DNA of 64,000 nucleotides from Rhynchopus sp. YZ270_cl-10 (Eukaryota > Euglenozoa > Diplonemea > Diplonemida > Diplonemidae), in NCBI GenBank assembly GCA_964035575.1, contig OZ037834.1, forward strand, positions 1,333,598 through 1,397,597, given 5' to 3'. Shown here piece after piece: positions 40,943-51,297 of the stretch; the stretch's first letter is position 1, and each line of letters starts with the position of its first letter. Below the pieces are notes generated by a model. It did no database searches. It was given only the letters and a program-made list of their open reading frames with translations, and had not been told where the DNA came from. A program made the translations under genes and the position numbers.

Positions 40943-41976
40943 AGAAAGAAGTGTGGGGTGTGTGTGTGGTTGATAACTAATAGGGGGTGATTGTTGCTTG
41001 CAGAGTATGGACTCGAAAGTGTGTGTGTGTAGTGCGGTAAGGAGGGGGGATTCGATGCTTCTCAGATCCCTTTGGTGCTTGATCATAAAAAAAAGAGGAA
41101 GGAGAGGGAGGGGAGGGGTCGTTTTTCGTTCATTGGTTGTTTCCTTTCCGTTTAAAAAATAAAGATAAACATAAAAATAAACAGGTACACTAAGGCGCGA
41201 AGGGGCTCATGTGTGTGACGAGGGGAGACAACAGCTGTCCACCTCTTCAGAGACATGTGCACCCTTTTATTCTCTTTGAAAAATATATTTTTGTATCGAG
41301 TCAAGCTGTCCGAAGACAACAAAGTCACCTAGGCGAAAATGAATTTCAAAAGGTATAGATGCAGATCATCTTCATACCCAATGATACCCAAATGATTTAC
41401 CTTTTTTTTAATACAACACGTGGTCGCTGCTTTCTGCGTCAAGGGGTAATGAATTTTTCGTTTATAGAAAATGCGTTTGGTTGGTCTGTGTCCTCTTGTG
41501 CATATGCAACCTTTCCACATTCCTCTTTTCAGGCATTCTTTTATGCGCATTCTGTGGGGGAAAAAAAAACGAACGAATGTGACTCCCCCCTTTATTTATT
41601 TTTTTTCTCAGCCAGTGCCCTTTTCTCTCCCTCTCCGCTGTGTCGCCAGAAAGAAGAAAAAATAAAAGCAAAAAAAAAAAAACAAAGGGGAGAGCACAAT
41701 TATTCTAACACAACAGATACCCTTCCTATACGGAGTCCCTATGCCCCATCTCTTTGTCAATATCGTTTTGTAATAATAAAAAAAATTGCCATTCAACTGA
41801 ATGAAAGGGACGGCCCAAGCAGAACCGTCGATGAACACAGACACCCCATTTTTTTCCCCTTAACCACCCTTATTGAAAGGGACCCCATTTTTTTCTCTAC
41901 AACTTTAAACCCCCACCCCCTATCCCCTGTCCCCCTTATCCTCTTTTCCTTTTTTTAGTTCAGTTGAAGTTCAAAT
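40943..41976. other. Spacer between the two glycosyltransferase-type genes
   Basis: AT-rich with purine runs. A stretch at 41345-41365 resembles 32345-32365. No module or gene seen beyond this. Confidence 0.5.
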
Positions 41977-44529
41977 TTATTTGTTCTCTTTCCCCTCAAG
42001 GAGGTGTGTGTTCTGTCCATTTCGGACCAGGCATTGGCACACCTTTGACAGGCCTGGGGCAGGGTCTACAAATGGACCATCTGCGTTGATGTTTTTGCAG
42101 TTGAAGGTTTTTTTGTCGGAGAAGGTGACTTGCGACCATAGGTTGCGTACAGGGTCTCCAAAGCGCGCTTCTCCTGAGCACTCACAACGGGAATTCTCCT
42201 TTGCACAGTGCTTCCAGTCAGACCCTTCGGAGGACACTCCACTCCATACGATACGGCTCCCACCATAATCCCACGAACAGCAATCAAACCCATGGGCCTC
42301 CGCAATCCCCGGACCATCCGAGCATGTTTTCCCATGAAGATATCCCCCTGGCTCATCATAGTTTTCCCTCGTAAAGAAAGTACCCTGTTTGACCAGAGTA
42401 GCGTAATGGTGAAGAACTTCTACCCCATCGGCACCGTATATCATTGCAATCTGGTTTTTATCGTAGTGTTCACGAACCAATTCGATCCATGCGTCGGTGC
42501 GGACAACGGTACCATATACAATAACGTCAAACTCCTTTGCCCGAATCCTATCAGGAATGGTGCTCTGATTTACGATTGTTTCTTTTAATGGGTTGTTTAG
42601 TGCACGGTGGTTGCCCCAACCCCCATATGGGTTGCCTTTGTAGTAGTTGGGTTTGGTAAGGGTGTGGGCGCTGGAGAGGAGTGCGTTTTTTCTTCCATTG
42701 TCGCATTTTTCGAGTGTGGCAAGATGCGCTGCTTTAGAGTTTGCACCTCCGGTGGAGAGATCGGGGGTGGGTACAATGTCTGCAACTAATTCAAGCCGTC
42801 CTTTTGCTTCCAGCTCCTTGAAGCCGGTCCATAGGGAGTCCCCCATAAAGTCGTGGTAGCAGTGATGGATGAAGAGGACTTTTTTTGGTTTTTTCGGTCC
42901 GCCTTCTTGCGCGAGGGCACGCAGGACATAGCGCGCCATCGCCTCGGAGGTGAGGTATCTCCTTGCATGGTTCTGAATCTGCGCTGCCAGCCGGTAGTAT
43001 CTCTCCTTGTCAAAAATGCTGAAGTCGATTGAAAATGCGGAGGAATTCAAAAAGGACCCTTTGTGATCATTGTTAAACTTCACCCCAGGGAGGTTCATTG
43101 CTTCCAATACTAATTTCTTTGGAAAAAACGGCATTGTCGCTGCAGGAAGCTTTTCCAGATCGATGAAGTACGGGACGCACCCTTGGGAGAGAATTTCGTA
43201 GTGGCGGAGGCAGTCCCAGCCCTTCTTCTTGCGGGTCACGCAATAGTAGGAGTGGCGGTATTCCTTGAAGTATTGTTCATCGGGCTCTGCATCTGTTTCA
43301 AATCCTTGCCTTGGTGTGTATTTGTAGGTAGCCTTATTCCCAGGAATTGATGGTGCAAACGCAAGTTCCCCTTCATTTTTCCATTTCAACGACGATAAAT
43401 ACCGTGGAGATGGCATCGAAAACTGCACCGGCCAAATGTTAAACCGTTTCCCCTCCCACTTATACGACACCGGACGCACCCAATCCACCTTCATCGCATT
43501 TGATTCAATCGAATAATGGTTTTCACGCGCCGTCAAATCCGTTGTCTCTACAACATGCTTTTCGGTATGCCCACCATTGTTCACTAAGGCACGCCCCCAA
43601 GGAGATCCCATCCTTTTCAGGTATAATTTCAGGTGTTTTGAAAGAACTGACGCACTACAAGATACTTCCATCGTATGGCGTCCCGGGGCAGGGTCCACGA
43701 TATGCGTAGTAAAGAGAATGTTGTGTTCCAGAAGCTTCATGATTTCCTCCTTATGGGGCACATCGCTTCCACTGATGTCGCAGGTATAGTCAAGCGAAAC
43801 CTTACCAAGACACCCTGATACCGGAGATGCGGCTTCCTTTGAGAGCTTATGTTGGCACACCTCTTGTCCGCTGCAGGCTTCCCCGTAGGGCTTGGTCAAA
43901 TCTACTACTCCTTCAACGTCACCTAGGTCAGGCATGAAAGGGCGTGCGTGGATGTATGCTCCAAGACTCTTTTTGTATAACGCCTCTGTCGCGCGACCTC
44001 CGTAATCCAATGCAGGGCAGTTGCACATCACTGCAGCCGCAACCACCTTCACCTTCCCAGCAATCTCCGGAATGTCATCTGACGCGAGCGTTACAAAGCT
44101 TAGATTCATCCCCCCAGCCCTTCGGTTTTCATCCAAAACCACTACCCGAACTTTGTCCCCTCCGGGAACGTGCTTTCGTTCGTCAATCTCTAGATTTCCC
44201 CAACCATGACTTTCGGAAACTCCACGTTGTGTGCGGAGGGTTTCCTTCCATTTGTTGCGATGTGCCCCGGGGAGAGGTGGGGTGGAGGAAGTGGAGGAAG
44301 AGGAGGAGGAGGAGGTGGTGGTGGTGGCAGTAGCCGGCACCTCACGTCGCCCTTCCGCAAGCATCTCCTTGATGCCGGATTCAATATCGTTCAACCGCCC
44401 CCTCAACCTCGCCAACTCTGCGTCCAGGGGCGCACCCTGCCCAGACGTCCCCCCTATAGAATACATATAAATCATCAACACCGGAATCAACACTGCGCCA
44501 AATATGTACACACTTCGTTGCAAGCCCAT
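41977..44529 (-). CDS. Exostosin-like (GT47-type) type II membrane protein with Cys-rich tail
   Basis: 850 residues from the ATG at 44529. The frame is open for another 194 codons upstream, but those are low-complexity leader, while MGLQRSVYIFGAVLIPVLMIYMY gives a normal signal anchor. A short coiled segment (DAELARLRGRLNDIESGIKEM) and a Thr/Ser stem follow. Residues about 120-350 are Cys-containing and unassigned. At about 390-540 is an exostosin-like core: YYCVTRKKKGWDCLRHYEIL, then QGCVPYFIDLEKLP, as in the C-terminal lobe of exostosins. At 545-720 a separate region (KKVLFIHHCYHDFMGDSLW, later DVIVYGTVVRTDAW) may be a second Rossmann-type lobe. The tail (about 740-850) is Cys-rich. Expected sugar transferase of the Golgi; donor and product unknown. 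Confidence 0.85.
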   Translation of the reverse strand: MGLQRSVYIFGAVLIPVLMIYMYSIGGTSGQGAPLDAELARLRGRLNDIESGIKEMLAEGRREVPATATTTTSSSSSSSTSSTPPLPGAHRNKWKETLRTQRGVSESHGWGNLEIDERKHVPGGDKVRVVVLDENRRAGGMNLSFVTLASDDIPEIAGKVKVVAAAVMCNCPALDYGGRATEALYKKSLGAYIHARPFMPDLGDVEGVVDLTKPYGEACSGQEVCQHKLSKEAASPVSGCLGKVSLDYTCDISGSDVPHKEEIMKLLEHNILFTTHIVDPAPGRHTMEVSCSASVLSKHLKLYLKRMGSPWGRALVNNGGHTEKHVVETTDLTARENHYSIESNAMKVDWVRPVSYKWEGKRFNIWPVQFSMPSPRYLSSLKWKNEGELAFAPSIPGNKATYKYTPRQGFETDAEPDEQYFKEYRHSYYCVTRKKKGWDCLRHYEILSQGCVPYFIDLEKLPAATMPFFPKKLVLEAMNLPGVKFNNDHKGSFLNSSAFSIDFSIFDKERYYRLAAQIQNHARRYLTSEAMARYVLRALAQEGGPKKPKKVLFIHHCYHDFMGDSLWTGFKELEAKGRLELVADIVPTPDLSTGGANSKAAHLATLEKCDNGRKNALLSSAHTLTKPNYYKGNPYGGWGNHRALNNPLKETIVNQSTIPDRIRAKEFDVIVYGTVVRTDAWIELVREHYDKNQIAMIYGADGVEVLHHYATLVKQGTFFTRENYDEPGGYLHGKTCSDGPGIAEAHGFDCCSWDYGGSRIVWSGVSSEGSDWKHCAKENSRCECSGEARFGDPVRNLWSQVTFSDKKTFNCKNINADGPFVDPAPGLSKVCQCLVRNGQNTHLLEGKENK

Positions 44530-44590
44530 TTTTGGAGAGATAAGGTGGAGGGGAAAAGGAGAGGGGGCTGGGGGAGGGGCAGGAGATGAA
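44530..44590 (-). promoter_or_regulatory. C/T tract ahead of the exostosin-like gene
   Basis: The minus strand reads CCTGCCCCTCCCCCAG, CCCCCTCTCCTTTTCC and CTTATCTCTCC before the ATG: the clearest pyrimidine tract plus AG in the window. Supports choosing the ATG at 44529. Confidence 0.5.
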
Positions 44591-44660
44591 ACCACTCCCC
44601 TGTTTGATTGAGGGTTTTTTTTGGGTGAGAGAGGAGGGGGGCATAGGGATTGGATTGATT

Positions 44661-44716
44661 GGTATGGCTGACCCCAAAATAGCACTTTATCGCACACCCC
44701 CCTTTCAGCCACACCA
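44661..44716. repeat. GTGTGGC MITE, copy 1
   Basis: About 56 bp: GGTATGGCTGACCCCAAAAT, AGCAC repeats, then CCCTTTCAGCCACACC. Copies at 49949-50001 and 52961-53028. Ends are short inverted repeats of GGTGTGGC type. Confidence 0.6.
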
Positions 44717-45440
44717 TTGTGACCTTGGTATGGGTAATAAGCAAATTTTCTTGTGCACCAAAAGGAAAATTTGGGATAAATTACAAAAGTAACGAAAAAT
44801 TTGATGGAGATGGGGCAGAGGAGGGAAGTGTAATAAAAAAAGATCCGTTGGTTTTGATTTTTTTTTCTTCTTCCCCCAACAATTTTTCTTTTTGATGGGG
44901 GGTAGGGGGTGGGGTGGGTTTGAAAAAAAAAAAAAAACGGAAAGAAAACAAGGGGTATGATTGAGAGGGGGTGATGTGCGTTACCCTTTTTTTGGAAAAA
45001 CTTGAACGTCTTCAGAAAGACGCATGACAACAACAAAATAATAAGGGTGAAAGTCAAATGAATGAAGCCTTCTTTTTTTGAACAAGACACCCCCCTGTTC
45101 AAGGAAGCCAAAGAAACAACTCCAAATACGTATTTTAGAGGCCGTTTTTTCTTTTTGACAAATCCTTGTTACTATTGATCCACTCCACATCTCTTGACAG
45201 CCACGCCAACCCAACAAAGTAACAAAAGGGTGTGCGGTAAAGATGAGTAAGCGGAACAGGGGGGGAAGGAGGGGCACCTGTTGACGACGACACTTGCCAT
45301 GACATGACAAATGACTTGTAAATGTAAAGTGACATGTGAAAACTGGTACCACGTGATCACATGTCATTATACACGTCATATAACATGTGAATCAAGGTTT
45401 GACACAGGGATTCAATGGTATTATGTGTAATATGACATGT

Positions 45441-46098
45441 TACCGGCCGCGTACATATTACGTCGCGTATTTATTACGGGGGGTACTTATTACGTCGCGT
45501 ACTAATTAAGTCGCTTTTTGGGGGTCCGCGGGTGCCCAAAAAGCGACGTAATTAGTACACACCGTAAGGTGAAAAAAGTGGGGGTAATCATGTTGGAACA
45601 CAGCTGGTGTGGGCACATCACTGGGGGGATACCACCAAACCCACACAATCCCGAAGTCATCGCAGACCGTGTGAGCGAGGGGGAGAACAAACCCAACACG
45701 CGGCGCGTGTAGACGGCACAGGGTAAGGTGGAAGAAATCGGTGAGAACTCTGCCACAGTGCGTCTAGTACCTCCACATGCGCAAGAGGAGTGGGAAGTGC
45801 CAATGAGTTCCTCAAATCCGCAATTTGAGCCATTCGTTCATATTTCAACGAACATTTTAAAAAAACTTTTGTTTGCATGTTGCAATCTCTGCCCAATGTA
45901 ACCTTGTAAAGGGCCGAGGGCCAACACGCCAGCACCAAGAGAAATGCCAGACATCCTTCCCACTCACCTTGTCCGTAGATTTTGTTTTTCTTCAAAAAAT
46001 TAATTACGTCGCACACTTATTACGTCGCGTACTAATTAAGTCGGTATTTGCCCTAACCGACTTAATTAGTACGCGACGTAATATGTACGCGGCCGGTA
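45441..46098. mobile_element. 658-bp TIR element (TACCGGCCGCG ends)
   Basis: Left end TACCGGCCGCGTACATATTA and its inverted copy ending GCGGCCGGTA, followed inward by repeated ATTACGTCGCGTA units and inner hairpins of TTAATTAGTACGCGACG. No coding frame. It sits between two stretches with CACGTGATCACATGTCAT-type text in opposite orientation (about 45348 and 46103), possibly an older element it entered. Confidence 0.7.
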
Positions 46099-46955
46099 CA
46101 TGACATGTGATCACGTGTTAAGGAAATGACAGGTACAACAGATGCTAAATACCATGTACATGTCATAACAAGCGTCATCGTGTGCTACTGCTGCAAAAAA
46201 AACACAAAATGCAGCAGGTGAAGAGAAGGAGGGTCAACAGTAATGGTGTATCGGGGCTGGGCGAAAGAAAGACATTGGCACAAGAGAATGGAAAGGCGGT
46301 GGGTTTGGAAAGGAAAAAGGAAAAGCGTTGAGACAAAAGAGCAACTGGGATAAGATGACGTTAAGCGCCACCTTGATCATCATGCAATTTACAACAATGA
46401 AGCTTGAGAATTATGAAACATGCCCCATTGTGTGTGCATACGCCAATAAAGCGTTCAGAAGACATTTGTATTTTTTTGTAGTCTATTGCATATCAAATGC
46501 CCGAAGGTTAAGACGCTCATTGCTTAATATCTCTAAGAGCGACAAACCAAAAAAAAATAGGAAGATTTTCTATTTAGAAAAATTTCTTTTTACCGACTAA
46601 TTCCGTTTTTGTACAAAAACAAAAAAAAAAGGGGGAAAAGAAAAGAAAGAAAAACGAAAGGACAAAAGAAGAACAACTAAAAGATGGGACTGGGGTCAGG
46701 TAATGAGGGAGGGGTTGGGGGAAAAGGGCAAACTTGCTTCCCATTAGGGGTAAGCATAACAGAACGACAAGGGTGTGTTGGAATACACACCATTTTTCTT
46801 GGGTTTCTTTTTCATGTTTATTTCGTGTGCTTTCTTTGGTATGAAAAAAGAAGGCGTTGTGTTTGTGTAGACAAGACGTAGTTCATCATACAACTACTAT
46901 CTGCAGTGTTTAATTTGGAATAAAAAAAAAAAAAAGGGCAAAATATAAAAGGCGC

Positions 46956-47089
46956 ATATTTGGGTGATCTATGATCGTCTCCGTGAGACACGTGACACGG
47001 CTGTGAGAGCTTGTGAGAGTCTGTGAGAGCTTACTGAGAGCTAGTGAAAAAAAAAAATCTCTCCCCGTTCATAGATCACCCAATATATT
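46956..47089. repeat. 134-bp hairpin element with GTGAGAG repeats
   Basis: Arms ATATTTGGGTGATCTATGA and TCATAGATCACCCAATATAT are inverted copies. The loop carries tandem TGTGAGAGCT-like units. Confidence 0.65.
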
Positions 47090-47795
47090 AGGCATTTAAG
47101 CCAGAATCAAAGAGAGTTTGATGGAAAACCCAGCATTTGCAAAAAAAAAAAGTATTTCGACAGATGCATTCAATAAATTGATAGCACAGGAAGAGGGATC
47201 AAAAATGTTCCCAACTTTTTCAAAAAAAAAAAAAAATATAACATATGAACAGATTTACTTTCTTTTTTGTTGGGGAAACCAAAAAAAAAAAAAAAATAGT
47301 GGGTGCGCTTATGGACGTTGTTGTTATATTTGTACTCAGGTCAGGACCTGCCTTTTCAAAGGCGGTAGTGTGCTCATACAGGTATTTTGTTCTGTTCACG
47401 TTGGGCTCTTATAAAGAGGGGGGGTTTGTGTGGGTGTTTGCAATAGGTTTCAAAAAAAGAGGGGTTTTTTCTTTGAAAGACAGAACGCAAACTGATAGGC
47501 TGGGCTATCTGACAAACGGAGGGGGGTAAACACACGGCAAGCAAGATAACATTCAATAGTAGAGTTGAAATACAAAGCCCTCTCGTGACAGTGTACCTTC
47601 AATAAGAAAACCTTTCCTTGCGGGTTACACACACCTGGGACCTTATTCTGCCAAGAAAATCTTAGCACACATTTCTCTTGACTGGGGGGGAGCACAGCCA
47701 GATCATATAATTTCGGCAAAAAAAAAAGGGGCTGAAAAGAAAAAAAAAAGAGGGGGTATTTTCCCCCGTGGCGGGGTTTTGATATTTTGAAAATC

Positions 47796-47950
47796 TGGTG
47801 TTCCCGAAAGGTCCCATATTGACAGGTCCTTGACAGGTCCTTGACAGGTCCTTGACACAAGGTTTACAGGGGAAAATGACATACCCCCCCTATATTGACA
47901 TGTCCTTGACATGTCGTTGACATGTCCCCGACAGCAGATCGGTAACACCA
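47796..47950. repeat. TGGTGCTCC family, long copy
   Basis: Starts TGGTGTTCCCGAAAGG and ends GGTAACACCA. The inside is two arrays of TTGACAGGTCC and TTGACATGTCC, so the internal unit has expanded here. Confidence 0.65.
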
Positions 47951-48324
47951 AAATCGTTTTTTTTTTTTTTTTTTTTTTTTTTTTCTTTTCTTTTGTTTGC
48001 TTTTTTTTGGCAAAGGATAACACGCACATAGCATTTGGTTTGGTTGTTTTTGAGAGAAAAAAAATAGCAAATTTGCCAAAAATAAAATAAAACTGAAAAA
48101 GGTAATTGACCCTATGCAAGCGGAAGATGAGACGATCCTGTTCATATAAAAAAAGAAAGAAATCACACACGCATACAAAAGTGAAGTTGATAGTGCAAAC
48201 GCCGGGACGCAGGCACTGACACTCCGCGGGTTATAGAACCCTCGGAGTGTTGCACTTCGGAGTTGCTTAGGGAAACTGTAAGCAGGAACAACTCGAAAAA
48301 ACCCCACACACTCACATTTTGTTT

Positions 48325-48327
<3 letters not shown>

Positions 48328-48364
<37 letters not shown>
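48328..48364. repeat. T37 homopolymer
   Basis: Uninterrupted T run; another T run of about 27 lies near 47957. Confidence 0.9.
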
Positions 48365-48365
<1 letters not shown>

Positions 48366-49197
48366 TTTGTTTTTTTTTGTTTTTTGAATTTGTAAAAGAT
48401 GAAAAATATGTAAATATCTCTTCTTTGAAAGAAGATTTACCTTGAGACTGTTGACACTGTTCTATTTGTTTTCACACGGATAACACATGGACAGACAAAG
48501 ATCTTTTATAAAACACATTCCCGCAGACATATAAGGCCGTATAAGAAACGTTTGGCTTGTCTATCCATGAAAGAAAAAAGAGAGAAAAAAAAACAAGAGA
48601 GCTACCCACGCCTCGAACGGATAAGGTTTTAGGGAAGGACGATGGCATTTTTGACTAAATAAAAAACCACACATAGAATTGCACTATGAGACTAAAGTCT
48701 CAGTAGGATAAAAAAAAAAAAAAGAAAAGTGAAGATAGTGCACACCTCTGGGACGCAGGCACTTAAAGAGAAGGGAAAAAAAGCTTGCAAGATGCATGTA
48801 CCTCTCATGAGACATCGAAAGAGAGAATCAATTCGGCAAGATGAACCTAAGCCTCTTGTGTATAGTCACCAACACAAAAAAAATATATATCTGATAAAGG
48901 GAAAGAGAGAGAGGGTGGCTTTTTAGAAATCACACCCCCCCCTTTCTCACCCAAAAAAAACACATCGAAAAGAAGAAAAAAATTGGTGAATAATCCTCAT
49001 TTGGGGTGCCCCACTTTAGATAGGCCCTCATCAAACTCAATAAACGGGGCTCTGTTGGTTTTCTCTATTTTTTTTGTTTTTTTTTTTTTTCCATTTTTTT
49101 TTTCTCCGTAAAAAGAAAAACTTTGGAACAACACTAGGCTAGACAACAGAAGCATTGCGTCTTCCGTTTATTTTCTCTTCTCTTCTTTCCCACATCA

Positions 49198-50372
49198 TCA
49201 CAGCGCACACGACGCGATTTCCTGCATATCATTGACAACCCTCCAACCCTGCCCTGGGGCGTAACAGTAGCAGGCAAGCTGGATATTCCGCTCCTTCGTC
49301 ACAAAGGAACCGCTTTTTCCGAGGATTCTCCTTCCTTCGACATATACGAATATGCTAACCTTGACTTGGCACTCTTCATCATCTGCCGAGAAAGCGTAAC
49401 TGTCGACTTGGAACTCAAGAATGGACCCAAACTTCAACACAAAGTCCGCCAGCTCCTCGTTGTCCCACTGGATCGCGCCCTTCTCGCCGATGCTCACCTG
49501 AACCATCTCATCTGAGCCACGTCCTGCACGCAGGCCTTCAGCAGCGATCCCTATGCTGGTCGTCCACGAAGGCTCGTACTTGCTCTGCACGGTGAACGAG
49601 AAGGTTGTTCCCGTCGGCAACAAGGGTACCAGCGGGGTGGTATGTGCGTCCCAGTTGCGCGTCGATTGGTTTCTGTAAATTTTTTGAAATAATTTTCCCA
49701 CAAAAAAAAAAAAAAAAAGAGAAAAGTTTGTCAGATGATCCTAAAGCCTCTGCTTAGTCACCTTTGTTGCTTCAAAAAGGGAGGAACGCTAATACCCACA
49801 AAAGGTAACGTTAAGAATACCCATGGATATTAACACCAATCGGTACTATCAACTTTGGTACGCATTTACTCCCCCAAAAACCTCCCCCCATTTTTTTGTT
49901 TATTTCGAGTAATTTTTTTGTCAAATTCTCTTTTAAAAAACGGTCTCATGGTGTGGCCGACGACCCCAAAATAGCACAAAATAGCACCCCCTAGCCACAC
50001 TATCTAATTTATTATTTTCCCGCCATCTTATAAGGCTTTGATGAACCTCACAATAATACAAACATACTTGTTGATCACAACTGTGTCATTTTCTTCGAAC
50101 GATGCGGTGCTCTGGTCCCCATCATAGAGTTCCCATTTGAGGTTGATCTTGTTGGGTATGAGCTGGAGCACTGAGTCCTTTACGATGCCTGTTTCGGCAA
50201 TGTCGTCGTCTCTGTTGAGGGGGACGTCGTCCAGCACGAGGCCACAACCTTCTGTCTTAACTCCATCGGTTCCCTGCAGTGCAACAAAGATGTCTTGCAC
50301 GGTCGCACCATCAATCACATCAACACCATGCACGAACCCCTCCAAATCCCTCACATACAGTGAAATATCCAT
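49198..50372 (-). CDS. Ubiquitin-like-domain protein, two exons
   Basis: Exon 1 is 50372-50068 (ATG at 50372), exon 2 is 49672-49198. They join in frame (AA + A gives Lys) to a 259-residue protein. Residues 1-72 look like a ubiquitin-like beta-grasp: MDISLYVRDLEGFVHGVDV, then ATVQDIFVAL, a LVLDDVPLN turn and SVLQLIP. Residues about 75-255 are strand-rich (LKWELYDGD, GTTFSFTVQSKYEP, VSIFVYVEGRRILG); an SPRY-like fold is possible but not shown. No di-Gly at the end of the beta-grasp, so it is a domain, not a processed modifier. Role unknown. Without splicing, each half would end or begin in implausible sequence, which supports the intron. Confidence 0.75.
49673..50067 (-). other. 395-bp GT-AG intron carrying two repeat modules
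   Basis: 5' site CAA|GTATGT, 3' site TTTACAG|AAACC, with a T-rich run before the acceptor. It contains a module C copy (49730-49768) and a GTGTGGC MITE (49949-50001), so both repeat types are tolerated in a transcript. Confidence 0.75.
49949..50001. repeat. GTGTGGC MITE, copy 2 (in intron)
   Basis: GGTGTGGCCGACGACCCCAA, AGCAC repeats, then CTAGCCACAC. Shares most of its length with the copy at 52961. Confidence 0.65.
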
Positions 50373-51297
50373 CAAAAAAGAGCAAATAAAATGGCAATAA
50401 ACGAAGCAAACTAAGGCACTAAAAAGGCAGGGGAAGAGGAGGAGGAGGAGGGGGCTAAGAGGAGGCGCTGGGAGTCAACCCGGTCTTCCTTTTGTGTATA
50501 GTTTTTTGGAGTATTCCAAGCAAGGGGGAAAAGGGAGGAAAGAGAGAAGGTTGCTTGGGGAAATGAGAAAAAAAAGATAGTGTGCTCCTGTGTGGGGGTT
50601 TGTTGAGGGGGGTGAACACAACGTAGTCATGGCATATGGAGGTAATGTCATACTGTGGGTGTTATAACGTTATGATAACGTTTAACAAAAATAAAAGTGT
50701 TATAACGTTATCGATAACGTTATGATAACGTTATAACACCCACAGTATGTAATATTACTGGAAAATATGGCGAAAATGTACGACAGGTAGGCAGTTACAT
50801 GAGAGGGGACCCTGTCGATACTCAACCTAGTATTGCTAGTAAGGTTTATTACTAGGAATACCACCTCATATCACCTGGCATGGATATGACTATTACGTGA
50901 AGTGGAGGGGGAAGGCAAAAAAAGGGAAAATAGGGGATTTTTTTTTTCATTATTTCGCTCATATCCCTCCAGAAACCTTAATTTATTGTTAACCCCAAAG
51001 GCAAAGCAAAAACAAAAGGTGCCCAATGAACTGCCTCTCATACACCTATTAACACCTATTTTGTTGCGGTGTAAACCACAACAATCCAAACCACCAGGCA
51101 GAATAATACAACACAGGGAACTCTCCCCACCGATTTTCCGCACAAATCGGCCACAAAAAAAAAATTATAAGACCCTAAGCCTCTCACACTTCATCACCTT
51201 TTTAAAAAAAAGTTTACTTGAAATACAGACCTCTCCCAACAGTGTCAGTCACGTCACCACAACCTCCCTTTCAGGCACCTCTACCCTCTAACTCGCT
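50373..51297. other. Spacer between the spliced gene and the IQ gene
   Basis: A purine run on the plus strand (50428-50470) is a C/T tract for the gene at 50372. It also holds a palindromic MITE (50649-50749), module C (51168-51205) and module D (51212-51248). No gene seen. Confidence 0.55.
50649..50749. repeat. 101-bp palindromic MITE
   Basis: Arms CATACTGTGGGTGTTATAAC and GTTATAACACCCACAGTATG are perfect inverted copies, continuing into ATAACGTTATGATAACGTT units. Flanks both carry TAAT. Confidence 0.75.

Larger units (their letters stand above)
44591..49197. other. 4.6-kb spacer rich in small elements
   Basis: It holds, left to right, a MITE (44661-44716), a TIR element (45441-46098), a hairpin element (46956-47089) and module D (47564-47602). 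Then come a TGGTGCTCC element (47796-47950), T runs, module B (48180-48290), a module B fragment (48728-48770) and module C (48838-48875). No frame has coding character. Confidence 0.6.

Noticed and set aside
44530-45111. 194-codon N-terminal extension of the exostosin-like protein
   Set aside because: Low-complexity Phe/Pro/Lys text, overlaps a MITE and the C/T tract, and a normal signal anchor starts at 44529.
46328-46600. 90-codon plus frame
   Set aside because: AT-rich composition, no domain, opposite to the direction of all genes.
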